In this document: in pieces, positions 44,924 through 54,348 of the stretch
Numbering within the stretch: position 1 is the first letter of the stretch
How the letters are laid out: each line of letters starts with the position of its first letter
NCBI GenBank assembly: GCA_900319625.1
Contig: ONPD01000010.1
Coordinates: forward strand, 27,195 to 91,194
Length of the DNA: 64,000 bases
Direction of reading: 5' to 3'
Source: an uncultured Treponema sp.
GTDB taxonomy: Bacteria; Spirochaetota; Spirochaetia; Treponematales; Treponemataceae
Translations under genes and position numbers: made by a program
Notes under the pieces: generated by a model
What the model saw: only the letters and a program-made list of their open reading frames with translations
Told to the model about the DNA's origin: nothing
The model's database searches: none

Positions 44924-45784
44924 CTAGCGGAGCAAGCTGAGAACGTTCTGTGAACTCTGGTTTGCCTGTGCAAGCATAGCTGTTCCAGCCTGGCTGAGTA
45001 CCTGATCACGTGTGAAGTCAACCATAGAAGCAGCCATATCTGTATCACGGATACGAGATTCAGAAGCCTGGAGGTTTTCAGCACCAATATCAAGTCCTGT
45101 TACTGTCTTTTCAAGGCGGTTCTGGTAAGCACCGAGGTCAGCACGCTGTTTGTTGATCTTCTTCAAAGCTTCATCCAAAGTACCGATTGCGCGGTTAGCT
45201 TCATCTGGAGTTTCCAAAGTCATAATTGTTTCATCACCAACGTTGCGGAGACCAAGAGCCATAGCAGACATTGTTCCGATGTAAACCTGAGTTCTCTGAT
45301 CCATGTTAGCACCAATATGGAACCACATAGAACCTGTAACTTCATTTTCACCTGTTGGGCGAGCGAAGCGGCCTGTGAGCATGTTCATACCGTTGAACTG
45401 TGCACAAGAAGCAATGCGGTCTACTTCTGCGATCAAAGAAGAAACTTCTACCTGAATCTGCATGCGGTCTTCTGAAGAGTAGATACCGTTCGATGACTGA
45501 ACTGCGAGCTCGCGGATGCGCTGTACGATGTCAGTTGTTTCCTGCAAGAATCCTTCTGTTGTCTGGATGAAGGAAATACCATTCTGTGCGTTAGTAGAAG
45601 CCTGACGCAAACCACGGATCTGTGCGCGCATTTTTTCAGAAACAGCCAATCCAGATGCATCATCACCTGCGCGGTTGATTTTCAAACCTGAAGAAAGCTT
45701 CTCCATGCTTTTCTGGGCATTAAGATCCTGAATTCCCTGGGAACGCTGAGCGAACATAGCGCTCATATTGTGATTAATAACCAT
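44924..45784 (-). CDS. flaB: Flagellar filament core protein flagellin
   Basis: A 286-residue FlaB-type flagellin of the periplasmic flagellum. The N-terminal D0/D1 region ([20 protein letters not shown], then [31 protein letters not shown]) and C-terminal D1/D0 ([15 protein letters not shown]) flank a short middle, as is typical for spirochete core flagellins. It has no signal peptide; export is by the flagellar type III system. Ribosome site AAGGAGATT. A sigma-28 promoter and a leader hairpin lie upstream (45813-45909). Confidence 0.96.
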   Translation of the reverse strand: MVINHNMSAMFAQRSQGIQDLNAQKSMEKLSSGLKINRAGDDASGLAVSEKMRAQIRGLRQASTNAQNGISFIQTTEGFLQETTDIVQRIRELAVQSSNGIYSSEDRMQIQVEVSSLIAEVDRIASCAQFNGMNMLTGRFARPTGENEVTGSMWFHIGANMDQRTQVYIGTMSAMALGLRNVGDETIMTLETPDEANRAIGTLDEALKKINKQRADLGAYQNRLEKTVTGLDIGAENLQASESRIRDTDMAASMVDFTRDQVLSQAGTAMLAQANQSSQNVLSLLR

Positions 45785-45812
45785 AATAATCTCCTTATTC
45801 TTTTGGTTGGTT

Positions 45813-45852
45813 AGATAAAATCATTCTGGCGGTTTTGCCTGCGTGATTTTAT
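45813..45852 (-). promoter_or_regulatory. Hairpin in flaB mRNA leader
   Basis: Perfect 10-bp arms GATAAAATCA and TGATTTTATC with a 20-base apical part containing GGC/GCC. It lies between the transcription start and the AAGGAG ribosome site. It could control flagellin translation or mRNA stability. Confidence 0.6.
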
Positions 45853-45882
45853 CTTCACGGGTTTCCACCACCCTTTACTTAT

Positions 45883-45909
45883 CTATCGGAGACTGAAAAA
45901 TTTAGTTTA
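45883..45909 (-). promoter_or_regulatory. Sigma-28 (FliA) promoter of flaB
   Basis: On the minus strand TAAA (45909-45906), 15 bp, TCCGATAG (45890-45883), against the consensus TAAA-N15-GCCGATAA. The leader to the flaB ATG is about 90 nt. Confidence 0.85.
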
Positions 45910-45983
45910 GGGAATTTTGAAAATTTTTTTGAAATTTTTAAGAAATTTTGCATTTTTTTTGCCCGAAAGTGCCTTTAAAATAA

Positions 45984-46012
45984 AAAAAATGCCGTCCCAT
46001 AAGAGACGGCAC
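45984..46012 (-). terminator. Terminator of the double-glycine peptide gene
   Basis: On the minus strand TGCCGTC and GGACGGCA pair around a short loop, then eight T. It lies 20 bases after the stop codon. Confidence 0.82.
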
Positions 46013-46030
46013 TGGTAATTCCTGAGATTT

Positions 46031-46585
46031 TTACGCGGTTGCTTCTGTAAGTCCAAATTTTATGCCTGCCATTCCAAGTCTTATTCCTGTAGCGACTGTA
46101 GTTCCAACTCCGGCTGTGGCGATTGTAACTACTGCATCTACCATGGCAAGTCCTGCGCCTTCTGCAAGTTCAAGAACAACTCCGCTAAAGCCCTTTCCGT
46201 CAACTCCGGCCTTTACAGCTTTTGCTACTCCGCTGATGATAGGGCCTGCAATCGGAATTACACTTATTACAGAAGTGAAGAAATTAAAGAAACTGAATCC
46301 ACCAACAACTCCTTCAAGTTCTTCCATAGTAAGCTCAGCATTGCCGACAAGATTTGTACTCTGAATCTGCTGCAATGTATCGCCTAACTGTTTTGCAAAC
46401 TCTTCGTAAGGAAGGTCTGTATAGCCGTGTTTTACATACAGGTCATAGATTTCTCTTTCTGACTTGCAGTTCTTAAGTGCTTCATGAAATTCCTTGTCAT
46501 TAAGCATTTTTCTAGCAAGTTCTTCATATTTAGCAGCAATTTCCTGTGACTGGCAGGTTACGTCAAAATGTAATTTATTTTCCAT
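46031..46585 (-). CDS. Nif11-like leader / double-glycine peptide precursor
   Basis: A 184-residue protein in two parts. Residues 1-96 are a Nif11/NHLP-like leader: charged helices, KNCKSEREIYDLYVKHGYTDLPYEEFAKQL, and the cleavage motif LTMEELEGVVGG ending at Gly96. Residues 97-184 are a hydrophobic, Gly/Ala/Val-rich core without cysteine, with amphipathic or membrane-active character (FSFFNFFTSVISVIPIAGPI at its start). This is the layout of secreted bacteriocin-like or RiPP precursors. No modification enzyme or peptidase-transporter is nearby. It has its own GCAGGAGG ribosome site, upstream TTGACA, and terminator, so it is a single-gene unit. Confidence 0.75.
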   Translation of the reverse strand: MENKLHFDVTCQSQEIAAKYEELARKMLNDKEFHEALKNCKSEREIYDLYVKHGYTDLPYEEFAKQLGDTLQQIQSTNLVGNAELTMEELEGVVGGFSFFNFFTSVISVIPIAGPIISGVAKAVKAGVDGKGFSGVVLELAEGAGLAMVDAVVTIATAGVGTTVATGIRLGMAGIKFGLTEATA

Positions 46586-46751
46586 ATCTTACCTCCTGCG
46601 GCAGTTTAACGCTGTCACTTCATTTTATTATACGGGCGGAGTGGTGAAAAGGACAAAAAAATAATAGAAATTTAACTTTTTAATGTCAGATTGCGTTAAA
46701 TGTCAATAAATGGTATAGTTTTCTTATAAATCATAGAAAAGGGGTCTTGAA

Positions 46752-48047
46752 ATGCCTTATACAGAACCAACAAGTCTTGCGATTGTTGCTTGTCCTGGTG
46801 GCGAAGCTTTCGCCGATGAAGTCATAACGCACCTCAAACACATGTATAAACACCGCTTCACCTTGAAGAACGATGTTATATCTAAGCGTTATGAGCTAAC
46901 TAAAGAAGAGCTTGTGAACCATATCAACCTGCGAAATGATTTGCAGACAAGTGATATGTGTATCCGAGGATCTACAGATAAGTACAGACCGCCTGTATTC
47001 AAAGTTAATGCACGGTTTACTTATTTTGCTAATGGTGAGTTCAAGACTGAACTTCTGGAAACTATCCGTGGTAAAGATGTATTTATCTTCCAGGATGTTG
47101 AAAATCACGAAGTTCTGACACTCAATGACGGAAAAAACAAGGCTGTGCTTTCGGTAAATGACCATGTAATGTCACTGCTTGTTACTATTGATGCAGTCCG
47201 CCAGGCCGGCGCTGCTCAGATTAGTCTTGTTGTACCGGCTTATCCTTACAGCCGTCAGCATAAAAAGAAGGGCCGCGAAGGTCTTACTGCAAGTATGCTG
47301 GGCCATATGTATGAGCTTCTGGGCGTTTCCCGCATCATTACACTCGATATTCACTCTCGTGAAATCGTAAATGCTTTCTCAAAAATCAATCTTGAAAATC
47401 TTCATGCAAGCTATCAGATTATCCGTGAACTTGGAAAAATCGTTGACCTCAGCGGTAAAAAAGAGGATCTGGTAATTGTATCTCCTGATACTGGTGCTAT
47501 TGACCGCAACAAGTTCTACGCTTCTGGTCTTAAGCTTCCGCTTGCAATGATTTATAAAGAGCGTGACTACTCAATCGTAACTCAGAACGCAAATGAAACT
47601 AACATTAAGTCTGTAAAACTTCTGGGTGATGTAAAGGGTAAGGTTGCCTTCCTTGCTGATGATATGCTTGGAACAGGTGGAACTCTTCTTAAAGCTATGG
47701 GCTTCTTGAAGGAACAGGGTGCCACAAAGGTGATCTGCGCAATTTCTCTTCCATTCTTCACAGGCGATGCAATCAAACTTTTTGATGAAGCTTATGAAAA
47801 GGGATATTTCTATAGAATCATCGGTACAAATGCCGTTTATCACGAAGAGCTTTTGAAGCGCGAATGGTACATCAGCACAAACGTAAGTGGTCTGTTTGCA
47901 AACGTAATCACACGTATCCACTACAATCAGTCACTTGGTGATTTGCTTGATAACCGAAATATTATAGAAAAACTTGTAAAACTACAGAACAATTCTCAGT
48001 CTGATAAAAAAGACGAAAAGAAGGACAGCACAAAGGCTGATGCTTAA
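46752..48047 (+). CDS. prs: Ribose-phosphate pyrophosphokinase, long spirochete form
   Basis: A 431-residue PRPP synthetase; ordinary bacterial Prs has about 315 residues. The PRPP-binding loop VAFLADDMLGTGGTLLKA and the metal/ATP region VVPAYPYSRQHKKKGREGLTA are present. Extra length lies at the N-terminus (about 75 residues, no familiar domain), a mid insertion, and a Lys/Asp-rich tail. It feeds purine, pyrimidine, His and Trp synthesis. It overlaps the sugar kinase by 8 bases. Confidence 0.9.
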   Translation: MPYTEPTSLAIVACPGGEAFADEVITHLKHMYKHRFTLKNDVISKRYELTKEELVNHINLRNDLQTSDMCIRGSTDKYRPPVFKVNARFTYFANGEFKTELLETIRGKDVFIFQDVENHEVLTLNDGKNKAVLSVNDHVMSLLVTIDAVRQAGAAQISLVVPAYPYSRQHKKKGREGLTASMLGHMYELLGVSRIITLDIHSREIVNAFSKINLENLHASYQIIRELGKIVDLSGKKEDLVIVSPDTGAIDRNKFYASGLKLPLAMIYKERDYSIVTQNANETNIKSVKLLGDVKGKVAFLADDMLGTGGTLLKAMGFLKEQGATKVICAISLPFFTGDAIKLFDEAYEKGYFYRIIGTNAVYHEELLKREWYISTNVSGLFANVITRIHYNQSLGDLLDNRNIIEKLVKLQNNSQSDKKDEKKDSTKADA

Positions 48048-49296
48048 AACTGTTCTTTGCGTGGACATAGGAACGACTTCGCTTAAAGCAGGACTTTTTA
48101 CTGCGGACGGCGAAGCCGTTTTTTTATTCCGTAAGTCTTTTTCTGAACCTGATGACCGCTATGTTGCAAAGCAGTGGATGAATGTTCTTGCCCAAACGGT
48201 TGAAAAAATGAAAAGGGAAATTATCAGGACTTCCCTGCGACAATCAAACGACAAAGAAGAAATCTCTATAGAAGGAATCTGCATTTCTGGTGCCGGTCCG
48301 ACACTTGTTCTTGAATCCGGGTTGACTTTGAGGTGGAACGAAGAGCTTCCAAAAAATCTTTATCTGACGTCTTTTGAAAAGATGTCGCTTTTTATTCCCC
48401 GCATTTTGATGCTGCGTTTGCTTTTTGAGGAAGAATATCAGAAATCTTCAATGATTTTTTCCGGTCCGGAATTTTTGATTTATCAGATGACAAAAAAAAC
48501 GGTAACGATTCTGCCAGAAAAGCGATTTGAACGTGCCTACTGGAACGATGAACGCCTCCTGGATTCCAAAATAGAAGCTGAAAAACTCCCTGCCTTTGTT
48601 GAAGTGGGCGCAAAGGCCGGCAATCTGACTAAAGAGACGGCGGATTTATTAAAGTTGCCGGAAGGTTTACCGGTATTTACGGGTGCCCCTGATTTTGTGG
48701 TTGCCCTGATTGGTACGAATACTTTGCAGCCGGGACGTTTGTGTGACCGCGCAGGCTCAAGTGAAGGCTTTAATTTCTGTTCTGATAAGCAGATTTTTTC
48801 AGCAGAAATAAGAACTTTGCCTTCCGTAATTCCGGAACTCTGGAATATATCTGCTTTGACTACAGAAAGCGGACGAATTTTTGTTGAATATAAGCACCGG
48901 CTTGAAAAAGAGCGGGGTAGAACAATAGCTTATGAAAAGCTGGTAAAAGAGGCAGTGGATAAGCCTAATACTGAGGGCGGAATGATTCTGATGAAAATTC
49001 TGAATCAGGTGAAAGAATCGGTTGATTTGCTGAGGAAAACGCTCGAGGCGGAAGGCGTGAACTTTCCAAAGGTAATGGCGGTTACCGGCGGGCAGGCAAA
49101 AAATGATTTATGGATGCAGAAAAAAGCTGATGCCCTTGGAATGACGCTTGAAATCTGCAACTGCGCAGACAGTGAACTTACCGGTGATGCCTGTGCCGCC
49201 TGGTACGGACTTGGCGCCTATGCTTCAATTCAGGATGCCGCCAATCATATCGTAAAAGTGACAAAGAGGTTTATTCCCCAAAATGAAAATATATAA
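48040..49296 (+). CDS. FGGY-family carbohydrate kinase
   Basis: A 418-residue sugar kinase. The N-terminal phosphate motif VDIGTTSLKAGLF and the C-terminal adenosine-side VTGGQAKNDLWMQKKADAL are typical of the FGGY fold. It is shorter than xylulokinase or gluconokinase (about 500), mostly in the N-terminal domain, so the substrate is uncertain. It overlaps prs by 8 bases and the HAD gene by 14 bases, so the three are translated as a coupled unit. Confidence 0.85.
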   Translation: MLKTVLCVDIGTTSLKAGLFTADGEAVFLFRKSFSEPDDRYVAKQWMNVLAQTVEKMKREIIRTSLRQSNDKEEISIEGICISGAGPTLVLESGLTLRWNEELPKNLYLTSFEKMSLFIPRILMLRLLFEEEYQKSSMIFSGPEFLIYQMTKKTVTILPEKRFERAYWNDERLLDSKIEAEKLPAFVEVGAKAGNLTKETADLLKLPEGLPVFTGAPDFVVALIGTNTLQPGRLCDRAGSSEGFNFCSDKQIFSAEIRTLPSVIPELWNISALTTESGRIFVEYKHRLEKERGRTIAYEKLVKEAVDKPNTEGGMILMKILNQVKESVDLLRKTLEAEGVNFPKVMAVTGGQAKNDLWMQKKADALGMTLEICNCADSELTGDACAAWYGLGAYASIQDAANHIVKVTKRFIPQNENI

Positions 49297-49918
49297 AATC
49301 CCGGAAAAGCTTGAAACAATCATTTTTGATATAGATTCTACTCTTTACACAAACGCGGCCTATGCCTTTGAGCAGGTGGACTGCCAGGTGAGGGAATATG
49401 CCCGCATTACAGGGATGACCGCTGACGAGGCCCGGGAAAAGGTCATTGCATACCGGAAAGACTTTGCTGCAAAAAATGACGGAAAAAAAGTCAGTCTGGG
49501 TAATACACTTTTATCTTTTGGAATTCCCATCGAACAGAGCGTTGAATGGCGTAAAACTCTTCTTGAGCCGAAAAATTTTCTGGGCCGGGACGAAAAACTT
49601 ATAGAAAAACTGGCTGATCTTCAGAAAAAATATAAGCTTATCTGTGTTACAAATAATCCTGTCCTGCCGGCAAGAAAAACGCTGATTGCAATCGGGGTCA
49701 GTGAATTTTTCCCTGACATCGTAGGCCTTGATACCTGCTTTAAGTCTAAGCCAGCCCTTGAGCCTTTCCAGAAAGCCTGCCAAATCACTGAGACCGCTCC
49801 GGAAAACTGTCTTGCAATCGGGGACCGCTACGATATGGATATTGCCCTGCCTCTGGAAATGGAAATGGGCGGAATCCTGGTTACCGGCGTCGAGGAGGTT
49901 TATAACCTGCCAGTCTGA
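49283..49918 (+). CDS. HAD-family hydrolase (phosphatase, subfamily IA-like)
   Basis: A 211-residue HAD phosphatase. Motif I is FDIDSTLYT (DxD nucleophile), motif II the Thr in CVTNNPV, motif III Lys in KSKP, motif IV GDRYDMDI. The cap after motif I is helical, as in pyrimidine 5'-nucleotidases and phosphoglycolate phosphatases. Coupling with prs and the sugar kinase suggests a sugar-phosphate or nucleotide substrate; this is inference. Confidence 0.87.
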   Translation: MKIYKIPEKLETIIFDIDSTLYTNAAYAFEQVDCQVREYARITGMTADEAREKVIAYRKDFAAKNDGKKVSLGNTLLSFGIPIEQSVEWRKTLLEPKNFLGRDEKLIEKLADLQKKYKLICVTNNPVLPARKTLIAIGVSEFFPDIVGLDTCFKSKPALEPFQKACQITETAPENCLAIGDRYDMDIALPLEMEMGGILVTGVEEVYNLPV

Positions 49919-50009
49919 TAGGCAAAATATTTTCATATAACAATGTTTTTTTCTTGTGTCTTTTATTTTCCGTGATAAAATTAATAATGGAAATTTATCT
50001 AAGGATGTT

Positions 50010-51185
50010 ATGGCTGGGAAAAGCATAAAATATTACGGATACGACAAGGAAAGCTACACAGAATGTCTTGATATGATTCGTTCATCAAATCGTAATCATC
50101 TTATGGTTATGAATTTGTGTTTTCTTGCTGTTGTTTCTTTAAATTTTATAGCTTCTTTTTTAAATCTTTTTAATTTAACACGGGAGAAGATTTTTGTTTA
50201 TGGTGGCTATGTTCTGGCATCTCTTACCTATGCCCTTGTAATCGGGCTTTGTCCTAAGTTTTCTGAAAAGCACAGTTTTAAATTCCTTCTGATAAACGTC
50301 GTCATGATGTATTCTTACGGAATACTTGTTTCTGCCCTCCGTCCTTATATTCCTGGTACTTTTTATCTGATAGTTATGATTCTTACAACCCTCAGTTATA
50401 CTGACAATATGATAAGGATGTTTTTTGTAACCTCTTTGCTTAGTGCTATTTATTTGTGGGCCAGCTACAGATTTAAGACTTTTTCAATTGCTCATATAGA
50501 TACTTTTAATCTTGTACTTGTGCAGGCACTTGCGACCGGAATGCACTATATGTTCCATAAAATGCGAATCCAGCAGTATCAGCTTTTTATGAAGAATATT
50601 CAGATTCAAAAGGAACTGGAAGTAAAGTCGAGCTTTGATACTTTGACGGGACTTTTGAACCGGGGGCGCTTTTTTTCTATTGCTGATGAATTATTAAAGC
50701 TGGGTGACGGTTCTCATTTTTCGATTGCCCTTTTTGACCTGGATGGATTTAAGGAAATCAACGATACTATGGGTCACCAGATGGGCGATAAGGTTATTCA
50801 GATTGCCGGCCGCACAATCATAGATGTTCTTGGAATAGGCGAGCATTATAAAAAATCTGTATCCGAATGGAATCTCCATAATGTAAAGGGGCTTGCAGGT
50901 CGTCTTGGCGGTGATGAATTTATTGTACTTTACCGTTCAAAGGATTCTGAAATTGATACAAATCAGATTCTTTTAGATATCCTTAAAAAGCTGAATACAT
51001 CAAATTATGACGGTCTGAACAAGGGAATTAAGTCTTCGGTCGGTTATACAGAGCTTGATGAAAATGATTTTGATCTGGATATAGCATATAAACATGCTGA
51101 TGATGCCCTTTATGAGGCAAAAAAAGCTGGCAAAAATCAGATTAAAATCTACGGAAATGACCGCAAATCGCAGAAGCGGGGTTAG
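50010..51185 (+). CDS. Membrane-bound diguanylate cyclase (GGDEF)
   Basis: A 391-residue protein with five to six hydrophobic helices (about 28-185), a short coiled linker, and a GGDEF domain (about 215-385). Catalytic loop GRLGGDEFIVLY and metal motif FDLDGFKEINDTMGHQMGD are intact. No RxxD inhibitory site is found before the loop. Start at 50010 after TAAGGATGTT; the open frame upstream is not convincing. Its stop is one base before the HD-GYP-like gene. Confidence 0.9.
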   Translation: MAGKSIKYYGYDKESYTECLDMIRSSNRNHLMVMNLCFLAVVSLNFIASFLNLFNLTREKIFVYGGYVLASLTYALVIGLCPKFSEKHSFKFLLINVVMMYSYGILVSALRPYIPGTFYLIVMILTTLSYTDNMIRMFFVTSLLSAIYLWASYRFKTFSIAHIDTFNLVLVQALATGMHYMFHKMRIQQYQLFMKNIQIQKELEVKSSFDTLTGLLNRGRFFSIADELLKLGDGSHFSIALFDLDGFKEINDTMGHQMGDKVIQIAGRTIIDVLGIGEHYKKSVSEWNLHNVKGLAGRLGGDEFIVLYRSKDSEIDTNQILLDILKKLNTSNYDGLNKGIKSSVGYTELDENDFDLDIAYKHADDALYEAKKAGKNQIKIYGNDRKSQKRG

Positions 51186-51186
51186 T

Positions 51187-52131
51187 ATGCTTAATCTATC
51201 TTTTTACCTTGTTCTACTTGAATTCTGCCTCATGATTGCTAATGTACTGCTCTGCGTTTATTTTCTGCTTTCAAAGCGTACGGTTCTGATTAAAAATGAA
51301 GGACTCAGGCTGGTTTTGACCTTTTTTGTGCTCATTTTGATGATTGGAATTGTCGTAATGCACTATATGGTCTTTTCCAGAAATCTTCCCCAGTCAAAAA
51401 CTGCTATTGTTTTATTTTGCGGGGAACTGGTTTTTACACTGACTCTCTTTATGTTTTTCATGCAGTTTGTAGGGGCCGAAGAGCATGGAATGGAAATCCT
51501 GGAAACGGTAATCGGTTTTGTTGAGGCCGGTGATCCTAATCTTGAGGGGCATACAATCAATGTAAAAAATCTAGTTCTGATGCTTTATGATGAACTGCCT
51601 CTGCGTTACAGGATGAAGCTGAATCCCAACAGGCTTGCATATGCCGCTCTGCTTCTGGATTTAGGAAAGCTTGGGATTCCACACGACATTATAACTAAAA
51701 GCGGAAAGCTTGAAGATGAAGAAAAAGCAATTTTGAACAGACATCCTGAAATCGGGGCAAAAATATTGAATCAGATTCCGGCCTTTGAAGAGATTGCAGA
51801 ATGGATTAAATATCATCATGAGCGCGTGGACGGAAAGGGATATTATCATCTTAAAGATAAGGAAATTCCGCTGGAATCGCGGATTCTTGCCGTAGCAGAT
51901 ACTTTTTCAGCTTTGACAATGGAGCGAAATTATAAATCGTCACTTACTTATACGGAAGCAATTTCAGAGTTGAAGCTTGTTGCCGGAAAGCAGCTGGATG
52001 CTGAAATAGTTGAATATTTCTGCCAGGTTCCTCTCAGAAAAATTGAAGAAAGTCTTGGAAGCGTTAAGAAAAAGATGCAGTTTTATCAGCATGAAAACAG
52101 TGAGGTCAAATATGAAGAAAGGACGAATTAG
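51187..52131 (+). CDS. Membrane protein with degenerate HD-GYP domain
   Basis: A 314-residue protein with three membrane helices (about 6-28, 42-62, 73-95) and an HD-GYP-like domain (about 105-290). Blocks KYHHERVDGKGYYHLKDKEIPLE and RILAVADTFSALTMERNYK match cyclic-di-GMP phosphodiesterases. But the defining His-Asp pair reads Leu157-Asp158 (LLLDLGKLGIP in place of LLHDIGK), and GYP is GYY. A metal ligand is lost, so hydrolysis is doubtful and a binding role is possible. Start lies one base after the GGDEF stop; it overlaps the next gene by 20 bases. Confidence 0.85.
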   Translation: MLNLSFYLVLLEFCLMIANVLLCVYFLLSKRTVLIKNEGLRLVLTFFVLILMIGIVVMHYMVFSRNLPQSKTAIVLFCGELVFTLTLFMFFMQFVGAEEHGMEILETVIGFVEAGDPNLEGHTINVKNLVLMLYDELPLRYRMKLNPNRLAYAALLLDLGKLGIPHDIITKSGKLEDEEKAILNRHPEIGAKILNQIPAFEEIAEWIKYHHERVDGKGYYHLKDKEIPLESRILAVADTFSALTMERNYKSSLTYTEAISELKLVAGKQLDAEIVEYFCQVPLRKIEESLGSVKKKMQFYQHENSEVKYEERTN

Positions 52132-53350
52132 TTTATTTATTTTGATAATTTTTGGAGTATTGACTTCTTGCGGTGGAAAAAAAACTAAGACAGAGACTGT
52201 AAATGCAAATATGACTCTTGCATTGAGGGCGGGAGTTTATGCAAATGTGATTAAGCAGACAATTGGTGATTTTGAAAAGGAAAATAATGTAATTTGCACG
52301 GTTCTTGAACTTGGCGAAGAGGAGCTGCACCAGAAGATTGCCTCTGAAGCCGGATTGTATGCCGGTTCCTATGATTTATGTATGGTCGACGGTTCCTGGG
52401 TTGCAGAATATACAGCAAAGAATATGCTTGCAAACCTTAAAAGTCTGGGTTTTGATCTTGATGATGATGTAATTCCTGCTACAAAGACAATCTGTTATAA
52501 CAAGGGAGAACTCTATCTTGTTCCTTATTACGGAAACGTAACAGTTCTTTTATATAATAAGCTTTTTGTAAAGGAAGCCGGCTATACTCCTGATCAGATT
52601 GATTCTCTTGATGACATTATGAAGATTTGTCAGGCTACAAAAAAACGCCATAACCTTGGTTTTATGTACCGCGGTGATACTGCAAATAATATTGTTGTAG
52701 ATTTTCTTCCGATTCTGCGTTCCTGCGGCGGCTGGGTTGTTGATGAAAATAATAAACCGACTTTAACAACTTCTGTTTTTAAGGAAGCTATGAAACTTTA
52801 TCTTGATTTGATTGAAACAGGACGCGGTGCCAAAAAAGATGATTTGATTGCGGCTATTGCAAATAAATCAGCGGCTGTGGGAATCGGCTGGCCGGGATGG
52901 TACACACCGACAAACAATTCTTCAATGGATTATATTGCCCTTACAGGAAAGAAAAGCTCAGGCAGTCCTGCTTATAATGCAAACGTTTACGGAATCTGGA
53001 CACTTGGAATTCCTGCAAACAGTCAGAATAAGGAATATGCGGTAAAGCTTCTTGCTTATCTGATGGATGCAGAACGTCAAAAGGCTTCTGTTTATATAGG
53101 CGGAGTTCCTTGCCGCTATTCAAGTTTGAAGGATGCCCAGGTTCTTGCAAAATTTCCTCAGTATGAAGCTGTCTGCCGGGCTCTGGAAAGCGGAGTTTAC
53201 CGCCCTGTTATGACTCAGTGGTCTAGTTTTTATACAGTTCTTGGAAAAGAAATGGATTTGATTATCAAGGGTGAGAAATCTATAGATGCGGGCCTTAATG
53301 ATGCTCAGATTCAGATTGAAAGTCTGCTTTCTATTTCTACAGAAAGATAA
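52112..53350 (+). CDS. Extracellular solute-binding lipoprotein, family 1
   Basis: A 412-residue sugar-type ABC binding protein. Start at 52112 gives a lipoprotein signal with lipobox LTSCGG. The body has the usual pattern: LYLVPYYGNVTVLLYNKLFVKEAGY, GIGWPGWYTP, and the C-terminal NKEYAVKLLAYLMDAERQ. No permease or ATPase genes follow. It is embedded, by overlap, in an operon with two membrane cyclic-di-GMP-type proteins, so it may present a ligand to them as a sensor. Confidence 0.88.
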   Translation: MKKGRISLFILIIFGVLTSCGGKKTKTETVNANMTLALRAGVYANVIKQTIGDFEKENNVICTVLELGEEELHQKIASEAGLYAGSYDLCMVDGSWVAEYTAKNMLANLKSLGFDLDDDVIPATKTICYNKGELYLVPYYGNVTVLLYNKLFVKEAGYTPDQIDSLDDIMKICQATKKRHNLGFMYRGDTANNIVVDFLPILRSCGGWVVDENNKPTLTTSVFKEAMKLYLDLIETGRGAKKDDLIAAIANKSAAVGIGWPGWYTPTNNSSMDYIALTGKKSSGSPAYNANVYGIWTLGIPANSQNKEYAVKLLAYLMDAERQKASVYIGGVPCRYSSLKDAQVLAKFPQYEAVCRALESGVYRPVMTQWSSFYTVLGKEMDLIIKGEKSIDAGLNDAQIQIESLLSISTER

Positions 53351-53365
53351 TATTATCTTTTTCTG

Positions 53366-54301
53366 GTGATTTCTGTTTCAGATTTTTACAAGAAAATTTT
53401 TTCTCAGAAGGTTTATAAAATTGCCGTGGATGCCGGATGTACCTGCCCTAACCGTGATGGTACTTTGGGTTACGGCGGCTGTATTTTTTGCAGTCAGAGC
53501 GGAAGCGGGGATTTTGTTCCTGGAGCCTCACTGCCGGTCGAAAAACAGATTGAAGAGGCAAAGGCTCTTGTTGAAAGGAAATTCTCTCGGGCGACGGCAC
53601 GCGGAGAAAATGTTTCTAAAAAATATATAGTTTACTTTCAGAATTTTACCAGCACGTATGCGGGGCAAGCTGGTGACGAAGCGCGCCTTTTTGATTTGTT
53701 TGAGAGGGCCTGCGCAGCGCCGGAGGTTGTGGGAATTGCAATTGGGACGCGGCCTGACTGTTTGAGTGACAAAATGCTGGAGTTTTTAGCTCGTCTTAGC
53801 ACTAGGACTTACCTTCAGATAGAGCTTGGTTTTCAGACTGCAAATGAAAAGACAGCAGAGTACTGCCGCCGCGGATTTAAGAACGAGGTCTACTTGGCGG
53901 CGGTACGGCGTATTCACGCGGCTGCGGAGTCCTGCGGTGGATTCATACACGTGGTGACCCATATAATTTTCGGGCTGCCCGGCGATTCGGAAGAAGATAT
54001 GATGAAGACGGTGAAGTCTGCGCTGGCAGCGGGCACTGACGGGATAAAGATAACGGTTTTATATGTGGTAGGAGGCACAGACCTTGCCGCAGACTACCGC
54101 GCCGGTAAATTCAAAACTCTTACAAATGAAGAATATTTTTCGCTTATACAAAAAGCTGTCAAATTGCTGCCGGAAAATATGGTTGTTCACCGACTGACCG
54201 GCGACCCTCCCAAGCGCATCCTTATTGCACCGGAATGGACGGCAAACAAGCGGGCGGTTATGAATGAACTGTCAAGCCTTATTGCAAAATATTACACATA
54301 A
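53366..54301 (+). CDS. TIGR01212-type radical SAM protein (YhcC-like)
   Basis: A 311-residue radical SAM protein. The cluster cysteines are in DAGCTCPNRDGTLGYGGCIFC, the spacing typical of YhcC/TIGR01212. Other family blocks are KKYIVYFQNFTSTYA, IGTRPDCLSD, and HRLTGDPPKRILIAPEW. The reaction is unknown. GTG start is supported by the N-terminus MISVSDFYKKIF. It is 15 bases after the binding lipoprotein. Confidence 0.88.
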   Translation: MISVSDFYKKIFSQKVYKIAVDAGCTCPNRDGTLGYGGCIFCSQSGSGDFVPGASLPVEKQIEEAKALVERKFSRATARGENVSKKYIVYFQNFTSTYAGQAGDEARLFDLFERACAAPEVVGIAIGTRPDCLSDKMLEFLARLSTRTYLQIELGFQTANEKTAEYCRRGFKNEVYLAAVRRIHAAAESCGGFIHVVTHIIFGLPGDSEEDMMKTVKSALAAGTDGIKITVLYVVGGTDLAADYRAGKFKTLTNEEYFSLIQKAVKLLPENMVVHRLTGDPPKRILIAPEWTANKRAVMNELSSLIAKYYT

Positions 54302-54348
54302 TTCTATTATATAGTAACGAACTTAGACCTTTGCGGCTGAGATTTGGA

